Source: Limanda limanda
Lineage: Eukaryota > Chordata > Actinopteri > Pleuronectiformes > Pleuronectidae
NCBI RefSeq assembly: GCF_963576545.1
Contig: NC_083646.1
Span: 27,347,027-27,411,026, forward strand
DNA length: 64,000 bases
Direction of reading: 5' to 3'
Part shown: positions 49,203 to 60,586 of the stretch, in pieces
Position numbering within the stretch: the first letter of the stretch is position 1
How the letters are laid out: each line of letters opens with the position of its first letter
Made by a program: the position numbers and the translations under genes
Notes under the pieces: generated by a model
The model's input: the letters and a program-made list of their open reading frames with translations, nothing else
The model's database searches: none
Told to the model about the DNA's origin: nothing

Positions 49203-52200
49203 TCAGATCTCGTTGATTGTTCGTTCAGAGGGCCGGTACTCCTCCCCTCCTCGAGGAGAGGACAAGTAGAAGGATTGGGTCTTGCGTTTTAAGCGAGCCC
49301 TCTTGGTGGCAAGAGACAGGCTGTGCTTGCTTGAGGCAATTATGTCGGAGATAAACTTTTTGCAGTCCACACACACCTCCATGGTGGCCCAGTCCTCCGT
49401 CAGCTCCGAGGGGAGTTCAAGTTCTTCGTGAGACTTTAAAGAACCGTGCTTTGAAAACCTGAAGAGAACAGAAACAGGGGAGAGATATCACACTGTATTT
49501 ATACATTTTGAATCCTCACCACAGTTTATTTTGCCTCAGTGTTCAAGTCATACGCAAACTTGACTGCTTGGCAACAATAACAAATAACAGTTAACTTACT
49601 TATGAACGAATAAAACTAGCATATTTTCACACTAAAATGTAGTAATATGCAGAGGTACCACTACTGTACACTACATACCACTGTAGTGTGTTTGTTTTTT
49701 AGATATTTCCATCTTACTACAAAAGATGGAACTTCTTTTGTTGCACTCACTACATTGTGAAATGATAAAAAAATCAATATCAAAATATCTGTCCCGAACA
49801 AATGTCCTTCTCACCCTGGACAAGCCACAGGCCTCAGCTTTCACTACTATCTCCAATTCAAGCAGCTCTTTATTTAAATTAAATTCACTCCCATTATCTC
49901 GGGTGTCGGCATAATTCTCAATGAGACAAATGTGTCAATACCTAAACAAATGATATCTATAAGTGTTGCAGTGAGCCTTTGATTTAATTCGTATATCAGG
50001 ATTATGACACTGCAAGAATTCCACCATTTTAAGAAATGACTAGAAACGACAAATATGGTGGCACATAGGGAAAAAACACAAAACTCAATATCAATATTAG
50101 GTCAAATGTGCTCCAAGAAAGGAGGGAGCTAAAGCAGTTATTCTGTTATTAGTAAAAACTTCATTATATTTTAACTAGGGCTGTCAAAGTTAAAGCGTTA
50201 ATCTATGAGATTATTGTGACCTAGATTAATGCGATAAAATATTTTAACAGCTTTGTTTACATCCGGTGTGCGGAAGAAAATTCAGCTCCTCGAGCAAGCT
50301 GCCAGCGTCGCCCTTCAAACACAGCCCGTCAAATGATTAGTCCCGTCTGAAAGCACAGCAAACTGCACAAGGACAGCAGGAAGAGTTGCTAGTTCAAGAT
50401 GTTGCCACCCGGTGGAATTCTGCCTTGGAGGTTATCAAACGGATCCAGCGAAACAAGGGTCCGCTCGCTGCCACCCTGGCTCAGCGCTGGCTGAACTGTA
50501 TTTCTTTTATTTTGCCGTGTCTGTCTTATTTTGAAGGCCCACAGCAGGAACTTCTAGGGATTAGTTAAGCAGCGCACCCTTTATTATCTCAGAAGCAGAT
50601 TCCCCCGGTCTGAGTGAGTTGTGTCGCTCTGTCTGTTAGTGTTTTAGTTTCTAATGGTTATTTTAGTGTATGAAACTTGTTTAGTAATATGCAACTTTTC
50701 ATTTGTAGATAACTGTGACTGTGTCCCGTTATATGTTACAGAAAATAAAGTTAAACTGTTTCACTAAGCCTGAGTCAAGTGAAGTGAATGAAGAAAGCAG
50801 CACAGAGACCGTCACACAGGCAACTCCACTCTTTCCGTCCTCTCATGTGCATTTTTTTAATCTTCCTCGAACTGTGTGTGTGTTTGTGCGCATGTTCGTG
50901 TGTGTAGTCCTACTTTGCGCTGCTGAAGCGCCGCGCAGCGCCAATAATATCACATACTTTTGCTGTTATCAGCCTGCAGTAAAAACCGCATTTAATCATT
51001 TTTTTCGAGCATATACTTACTTGTTGCTCCAACATTAACTGCAACAGCGTCCCAACGTTTGTATTTTTGCCTCATATGTGCTGAGGATCATACAGCTCAC
51101 TTTACTTCTCCACTTCAATTATTAATTTAATGTCATCCATCTTCAAGAACTTCTCCGCTGTTCGCTCCGTTCAATGTCGGGTGTGGAGGGTAAATTACGT
51201 ATTCTTCACTCAAGCCGATGTGGAGAATACGTATTCGTAATGGTGTCTCAAATACACCTTTTTTTTTACCTTTTACTAATCTGGATGTTTCACTGAAGAA
51301 AGTAGCAGTGTTATTGTTTCCAAGGACATTGGGAATATTTTCAGCTGTTGTTTTTAAATATTTTTTTTTACACAATTTATCATACATGATATTTAACGAC
51401 CTGGCTGCCACTTTATAGGTAGGGGTTATAGGCATGAGTCTCTTTGAAAACACAGCATTGTGTAAAATACAGGCTGTCTGAAGTGATTACTCGTTAATTC
51501 ATTAGATTTAGTCTTTAGAAGAAAAACAAACTTTTAATCGCGATTAATCGCGATTAATGAATTTCAAAATGTGAGATTAATTAGTTAATTTTTTTTAATC
51601 TATTGACAGCCCTAATTTTAACCGGTCAATTCTTATTTTGCTCTAACATACAGAGCTACATAATTTTGTTCATACCTTTACAACTTTCTTGTTTATATAT
51701 CATAATGAAATGACCACGGCTAAAATACCTGATGTCAGTGACAATGTGCTATAATCTGAGGGTACAAACTAGATGAGGAAAGTCCTGATTTACAGCCTTA
51801 ATCTCTTTAATATTCTTTGGTAGTTTCTGCTAAGTTTTTGTGTATGAATTAAAAAGATTATGAGCATTTGGAGTATTTTTCACTCTAGAGGTCCATCTAC
51901 AAACATATAAACTCTCTGTAGCAGTCACAGTAATGAGAACAGCAACTTTTTTATCCAGATCAGAACACAACATCCTCTGTTGTGAGTCTGAGTAAGTAAA
52001 TATCTGTGTTCATGGCCCTTACTTGGACATGGTCTTCTGGATGCTGTGGCGCTGCGGGCTACTGGAGGATCTCTCCGATTTTGCAGCAGCTGCTGCTCCA
52101 GCAGGTTTTGCAGCTCCTTTAGGTGATCCTATTGTTGCCTTTTTCACAACAGGGGACGGCCCAACCGCTTCCTCCACTGACATCCCCGGCCGTTCGTCCA

Positions 52201-55200
52201 CAGTGAGTCCTTGTCCCACAGCAGCCATGGAAGTTATCCTCTCCCTCGGGAGTGTTTTGGTCGAGCCAATGGAGTAGATGGGCAAACTGGAATAAGGTTT
52301 GGATGGTAGCCGCATCTGTCAGAGGAGGAAGGCATGAATGTAACAACTGAGAAACAATACTGAGGAAAATGATCCTTTGTTATGAAACCTCATGATCTTA
52401 CGTCACAACTCAGAGAGAGTTATTCTGTAAGATTTACCTTTTTACAACACTGTGAGCAGACAGGCCTGAAAAAGAGAAAGAATAGGAAGTTGTGAATACA
52501 ATTTATAATCCTTTCTTAGATTATCTACATAAAATTTTTAAAACAGTTGAGATAAAGATTTCAAATGTTTTACTTTTTGCAAAACTGGCAGATGTAAGAC
52601 CAGGTGAAAAGGGAAAACCTTTTGGATCGACAACAGAAGCAGAGCTATAAGAAAAAATATTAGAACAAAAATAAATAAATGCAGACATTCAATAATGTGA
52701 GCAAATAAATTTGTTGACACTAGAAATCACATTCTTTGTATCTCTAAGGGAAAATATATTTGCCCTTTCACTTTTGGCAAAGTGGAGAAAGGTACAATTC
52801 AATCAATTCAGTATTACTTCCATAAGTGAGTCAGCCATGTTGACTTGTTTTTTACTTTAAAGTGAGTTGTACAAGTTACCTTTCCTTTCTTCATAGCAAT
52901 GTAGATTTCTTTGTACTGCTGGAACTTCTCCAGCTCCGCCTTGACCAGCACCTGTCTGATGTGCATCACCTCCTCCACTGTTAGAGACAGACACTCCACA
53001 GGGAAACAGAACTCCTCCTGCAACAACAGCACACACACGCAGGGTTTCTGTACTGTGACTGTATGGAGCCAAATCTATGCCATAACAAAACATGATTCAC
53101 AAATTCCCCACTATTCACTTGCAAACACAATGTGGTTTGCAAATACAAAACACGTGGTGTGAAAATTACAGTTTTTTTCGATTGCATAAACACTCAAAAT
53201 GTATTATACAAATATCAAAACCTTACACTCGAGGAGCAAAACATCTGCCCAGATTTGCACCACTATAAGAACAATGTCAGCCTCACACCTTTTGTAAAAT
53301 CAATCAATCAAATTTTATTTGTATAGCCCATATTCACAAATCACAATTTGTCTCATAGGGCTTTAACAGGTGAGACATCCTCTGCCCTTAACAATACACA
53401 CATTGATTTGCAAAACACTAAACGCACTTGTATACATTAGACACAGAAGTATATCATGATGTCACTTCCTTGCAATTCCAAAGCACTGACTGTCAAATTA
53501 ACACCCCTATGAGCCAATTGGTTCAACACAGCCATCAGGTGTGTGAACACATGATTGCTTAATTGTAGACACACCAATCAGGTTGAGTTCACCTGACTTC
53601 AACCAAAATGGAAGGAGTCAGAAGAGGAAGAAGAGTGAGGGTGAGATGGGGGATCCAAGGAGGAGGAGAAGGAGGGAGAGGTAGAGGCGGAGGCCCTGCC
53701 AGATGTAGAGGAAGAGGAAGACCTGAAGCAGGAGGAGAACATGCTCAAAGATGAAGAGGACCAAATTTATCAAATGAAATTCGTGCATCACTAGTTGACC
53801 ATGTCGAGAACCACGGATTGACGCTGAGGGAGGCCGGACTAAGAGTTCAACCAAATCTTTGCAGATATACAGTGAAATCTGTCATTGTAACCTGTACTGG
53901 ATACAGAAAATTCTGTCTGATATTTGCTGAGCTTACAGTGTTATACACCCTACAAGAGTGTTTCATTTTGCAAAGGATCTGAGGACTTCTGCTGATTGGG
54001 TGTGTGGTTGTGCTTATTGTGTGTAGTGTTTTGAAAAACCGCGCCCTGTTTTAAAAATCGTGCTGTAGCAATCGAGAAAAACTGTAACAAACTAATGCAT
54101 TTCGTTTTACAAACACAAAACACATCAGACAAACAAATACACTACTTGTTTCTAATAAATTATGCTTCAGAAACAAATAGCCTTCCACATTTCATACAAA
54201 TACAAAAAAATGAATCCCAAAAGCACAAGAAAAATGTGTCCTACATGTACAAAAATAAATCTTACATGTACAAAAATAAATTTCTGCTGTTACTGCTGTG
54301 AAACACAGTCAATCAAAACATGTTGAGATCTTTTTAAAGAAGAACAAGACAGAAATTGTGCTCATGGAACATTGCACTTCAGAGGAGAGTGAAATACTGG
54401 ATCTATTTTCATACAGAAGCAGAAATTCCAACGAATGCCTACATCACTCTGTTCCTGTTGGATGTGTAGATAAGCATCTGTCTGCTCAGACATTTGCCAA
54501 CATAACCTAATCGCTGAGTTATAGAAAAATTTAAAAATGTGTACTTTAGTTTCAAATCCGACACTAAACGCTTCTTATTCCAAGACGACTAAAATAAACA
54601 AAATAAACAATTTGTCCCACATCCGGGCAGATTTGATGAGATGTAGTTGCAGATACTTACTTTAATTAGACTGTTATAATGTTACCAAAGGCAGTGAAAT
54701 TAAGGATTTTGACCAAAGCAGAATTCAGCTCTATTGTAGGTGAATGGTCACTATTGAAGCAGGAAACATTAGGAGAGGATGGGCAGCTACAGACTGACAA
54801 ACCTTATAGCTGAGTGTCATCCACTGATAGAAATTCAAACAAAAGGATAACAAATGATAGTGTCTGCTGTTTAGTTTAATCCCTCTTCATTTTCTTCTCT
54901 GGTCACTCTCTGATGTTCCTCTTTATCCACGACACTCTCCATTTCCCCCTCTATCTATCTGTCTTATTGAGTTACTGGACAGAATCATTCTGACCAATCC
55001 ATCCCAAGCTCCAGTTCCTTAAAAAAAGCCCATTTTAATGCTGATGCATTGTGGGAGTTTTTACTGATGGTTTTTTATTCACTTTTTAAAAATGTTTGTG
55101 GGGTATAAGGACATGTAGGTAACGGTGTCTGACTCACCAGAGACCTGGAACTCTGTCTGGAAGGTGGCAGAAACTGTCGCACGTTGGTCGGGGTTTCCTT

Positions 55201-58200
55201 CTCGATGGAGTGTCTCCTCTGGGGGGTCTGACGCCTCTCTGGCTGAGGTGTGGAGGAGATTGGAAGGAACATGGGGGGAGCTGGTGTCCATAGACAAAAC
55301 AGAAGAGAGCAAAGAAGGCTGCTTAGGTGGGAGAAACCCCTGACTTGTTAAATCAGAGCTCAGGTACAGAGGTACAGACAGAATAGAGAAGTAGAATTAC
55401 CAGTCTCAGTCCAAATACATATTTTCACAGACTCATATGAAGTCACTGTGACCTTGATCTTTCAGCTTCAATCAACATTGTCGAATTATTTCATCTCATC
55501 GTTGACCACCAAAACCATCTATAAGTCAAAATGAATGTTTGTACCAAATCAAGGTATTCTTGAGATATCATGTTCACAAGATTGGGACTAACGGAGAGAC
55601 GGACAACCTGAAAACACAATACCTCCGACCGCTGACTGTCGGAAGGATACAAATGCTGGTGAGACTGTAAAATCAAAACAACCTCATAACTGATTAGTAT
55701 GTGCATTAAGTTGAGGAGGTGACTGAGCTGTAACAGGGAAGTATTTCCTCACTCACTTTTCTTCCCCAGCACCGACTCCGGCGATGTATCATCCATCACA
55801 GATGTGGCCATACTGGAGCTGCTGGCTGATATGGGCCCACAAATCTCGTCCTGAATATGTGGAATACACAAGCAACTCACTCATTACTTACTCTGCACAT
55901 GCAGGATGCAATGTTTCCAAAAATCCCACACACACACAATCCAAGCACACAGACGCATAAACACACAAACTCATTACACTGTCATCAGAGTCTGAGCTGA
56001 TAAGCTCGGCGAGGCTGGGAGCCTTCAGGAGCCTTTTCCTCGGAGGTGCAGAGTGACATCCGGAGAGCTCTGGTCTTGGAGAAGCTGTTCCGTTGCTCAG
56101 AGACAGAGAGCTGGATGTCCTTCTGCCCATGTACGGACTAAACTCATCTGTTCAGGGCCACACAAAGAGACAGTTATTCAGTTATAGACAGAGAAAAACA
56201 CTTGAGATGAATCTCAACTCTTCACACGATTCCTTGCATCTTTAGGCTGTTTTTCTTAAAAATCGACCATGAATGTTGCGTCCTCCCACACAGATTTTGT
56301 TCAGTTAATGTAAGAATGGGAGGTAGGATGATAAGATGCAATGAATCCTGTTAGAGAAGACTGAGATCCATCCCAAGTGAAAAGAGGGCAGGAATGGTGA
56401 GTTAAGTTGGTCTGAGGGGAGGCAAAGGAGCAGGCTGGTGTTACACACGGAGCATGGAGGCATCTATAATGAAATGTAATTTGGACTCTAAACTCCCTAA
56501 ACAGGATTCTTTCTGCAGACAACCAAAGATAAACTCTTGAAACCAAGTCACTAACAGGGTCACTGAGCCCTGAATCAATTCAACGTAACGAACCACCTAT
56601 CAAGTTCCCTTCTTCTTAACTGTGATTTCTGGGAGCCCAAATGAACAAAAGAAACAACCTGAAAAGAGGGTTTTAGAGGGAGGCAGGGAGTGTGGGAAGG
56701 GGAGACAAGCAATTGCTACACCAGACAGATAAAGGGCCACGGCTGATAGGATCTGTAGGATCCTTCAAGTCTCTTCTCCTTTCGGGAAAAGCAACGACAT
56801 GAGCTCATTGTCTCAACAGGCGCTAAACTAGAGCTGTGTCTTTGCCATGTTTTAAAATTCACTGAAACACAAATAGAGTAGCCATTATTAGCCATAACTG
56901 TACACTTTACCTGCATCTTTACCAGAACTTAGCATTCAAATATTCAAGTAGAAGAAATATTAGTTCACAGCCAGGGAGGCAGACAGAAAAGGCTGTTGGG
57001 TTACAGGTGAACAAGGCCTTTCTTAACCAGAGCAGTGCTCATACTTTACCTGTTCCTGTACGGAACAAATCCTGTGGCATACTTCGAGTTTTGCCAAAGC
57101 CTAAAAGGGGACAGCTCCTTCATTAGGATAACTACAAAAGCATTCCATTATGAGCATGTGCTGACATAGACACCGATGATCTGTGATGACCAATGCAGTC
57201 CAAGTATTATTTTGTACTTTTTATCTCAGACACTTCAATACTTTGAGATTTGGGGGGAATGTGGTTATCCTCACTCTGTTACATTGGTGGATCAGTATTA
57301 CTCTTGTGTCAGTGCAATTAAGCTTTAGAGCCAGGAGGTCACACACTCACAAGCACAGCCAGTGTTGCCGAATCACCTCCTGGCTCTGGCTTAATAATTA
57401 GCGTACAGACATAAGAGTGGTATTAATCTTCCTATCTAACTCTCAGCAAGATAGTAAAATTTCCCCAAATGTTTAACTACTCGTCAAAATTGTTGCAACC
57501 TTGATGACTTCATGACACCATGACCATCATACAACGAAACAATGTGATAGTTCATAAAGAATTGGGCGCCGGCGGTTAAAATCATTTAGCAGAGTTGATG
57601 CAAACAGTAATGTGGGTATGGCCCTCATCAGGTCCATTAAAGTGTGTGTGGGTATGTTCAATCTCTCTATCAAAGAGTAACAGAGTAAAAGAGAATCAAA
57701 CTGCTCTCTCTGTGCAAGAGTTATCAATTATAGAGGAAACTTTTTACACACCCACACACACACACACACACAAACACACTATTGGACAGCATGAATGAGA
57801 GAGTGTGAGGCGATACAGATTGTGGTGTGATGAGAGACACTGGCTGCAGTAGAAGGGAAAGTGTATTACTGCATTATTCTGATTTCCTTTCCGTTGATGA
57901 CTCTTGAAGACACACGCAGTTACTCCTTCGGCCGTTGCTCCTTCCTTGATTACACTTCCGGCCGAACAGTTCCACATCACAACAGTATGTTTGAGGAATT
58001 GTGAGCTTAGCAAAGGTGACACCTCTCCTGAGTGTTTAGAGAGCAGCAGAAAGTTACATAGCCCTGTCCACTTGTCTGACAGGAGCTGTAGATAAGAGGG
58101 ACTGTATGAGCCGTTGACTCAGCACCTCTACTGTTCAGGGTGATGGAAACATCAAAATTATTTCCCGTACAGTGAAGTCGGAAGTGTGCTGAGGTAACAC

Positions 58201-59805
58201 TAATTGTATTTCTCAACCCTTCCCTCAGCATTCAAACAGAAGCGTGTTTCAATTTCTCAACACAGGAACAAAGCTACACACAGGAGAAACAATGTAATAA
58301 ATACAAATAGACTGTGTCATGATTCTTCTCCCTCTGTTGAACTTTTGAAAAGACTGGACTTTGGATTTGTGTTGTGTACTTGCAGTTGTGTTTGTGTTGT
58401 GACTTTGCTTGGTGTATTTAGATGTCTGTGTTTGTGCTCTGTGTTTCCATTCCTTGTGTGTCTCTGCCTAAGGTTAGATACTGTCTTGTGATCTATTTTG
58501 TTGTCGGGGTTCCTATTTTATTTAGAATTTTCTTTCCCTGTGTGTCTTTTTTGATTTCTTTCCCGTCTTTGCCTGTTTTTCCTCCTTTGTTTTTTATCTG
58601 CCCCCTATTTATTAGTTTTACCTGTGTCTTGTTAACTTGTGTATTTAATCACCGTGTTTCCCCTTTGCTAGTTCTTCTCATCAGTTTGTCTGAGAGTGTT
58701 TCTGTGGGTTTCATATTATTATTCCTTGTGTGTTTGAACTTCTTCAGTTATCGTGTTTTGGGACCTTTTACCTTAATTTAGACTGCCTTACTGTGAAGTG
58801 GAACAACTAAGTTATAAATAAAGAATTAGTTTGATCTATCCTCGTAAGTCATCAGCCTTTGGGTCCTCACCTTGCTCTGGACGAGACATACCTGGATGAT
58901 GTGCCAGAATTCACTGGCAATCAATATAGTATCTTAACACTGGTGCCTTTTCACAGCAGCAGGAGAGGAGAACCCTTTTGATTATATTCCAGTCGCCATG
59001 TGAGGCAATGTGTTCTGTTTTATTCGGACAGAGATGAGTCTTATCTCCTCATTTAGCAAATTCGGATAATAATAGAAGTTATAGGATCCCCTCTTCTGAC
59101 AAAACACCATGGGCAGTGAGGCGTGCACATTTAATGAAACTTGCCCATACTACTTAACAATAACAATCAGCTCACTGACTGTTATTTTGTATGCATAAAT
59201 AGATACATACAAAGGATCAGCAACACATTTCTTAGCTCTAGAGCCAAAAATATATATATATTATGTGTAATGTAATGAGATTAATCACATTCTAGCTTTA
59301 GAAAGTACATGAGTCCCGTAGACTCACATTAGCTTCAGTTGAACTTAAGACTACGTGTTAATAAAGTACTGTGTGTCATTGGCAGAGAAATTGGTGTGTG
59401 ACAGAATTTCTTCGTAGCCAGCAGGCTTTTTAAAAATGTTATCTTGTTTAAAATGTTATGTATCATTTATTTATTATAACTGCTTTTTCGTAAATTTTAC
59501 TCCTTAATTTTGTGGATGTAATTGAAAAAATTGGTGACCTGAGTATATTGAGCAGTATATCAAATATCCAGTATGTATCTGTTTTCCCCATATAAACACA
59601 GAGGGTATCACATGTCCTTAGTGTAACCGAAAATCCTGTGTATCCACTCTGTCGGTCAAATGTGTCACTCATCACTTTGTTCTCACCAGTGTCTCATCCT
59701 CCTACTGACCTGTGTCTCACATCATCACAAGGTTTCACCCCCACACAAAGCAGGCAACCATCACCAACCACTGAAGCATGACATGAGATGTGTGCAGAGT
59801 GTGCT

Positions 59806-59866
<61 letters not shown>

Positions 59867-60442
59867 ATGTGTCTGAGCTAGGAAAGCAGATGGGCAGCCA
59901 CAATAAGGAGGTTAACAGAAAGTCATGAAGAAAATAAATTTTAAAAAAGCCAGGTAAGCAGCGAGGAAACTTTACCTGACGCATCAAAACTGAAAGACAT
60001 GCTAAGTGGCCGAATTACTGCAAGAAAAAACAATCATGGCATAGTATAGTTATTGCTGTGGAGGAGGTAAATTAAGGCAAGACTTATAAATTAAGACAGG
60101 GGTATAACATGCTTATAGTCTACGTTCAGATCACTGAAGTATAAACACTTTCAGGATGGTAGATAATAGCATTTAAAAAAACCATAGCCAATGGTGAGAG
60201 ATAAGTGACATTCAGAAACAGTAGTTGTTTTAGTACAATTAGTGGTCATGGAATTGCAGACACTTAGCATTATTATTCATGTACACCTTTCACTATATTG
60301 TACACAATATAGTCAACAAAACAATAATGTGCATTTGTTGCAATGCAAATATGATAAGTTAGGCAGAATTAGCTATAAGAGCAAAGAGCAGAGGTGCAAA
60401 TAAAAGTGGAGCAAAGTGTAAATAAACTGCAAGCATCATGTG

Positions 60443-60478
<36 letters not shown>

Positions 60479-60494
60479 TGTGTGTGTGTGTGTT

Positions 60495-60586
<92 letters not shown>

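Noticed and set aside
58422..58781. 119-codon hydrophobic plus-strand frame resembling a membrane protein
   Set aside because: T-rich repeat sequence of the LTR-like block gives Phe/Leu/Val by composition alone. No family signature.
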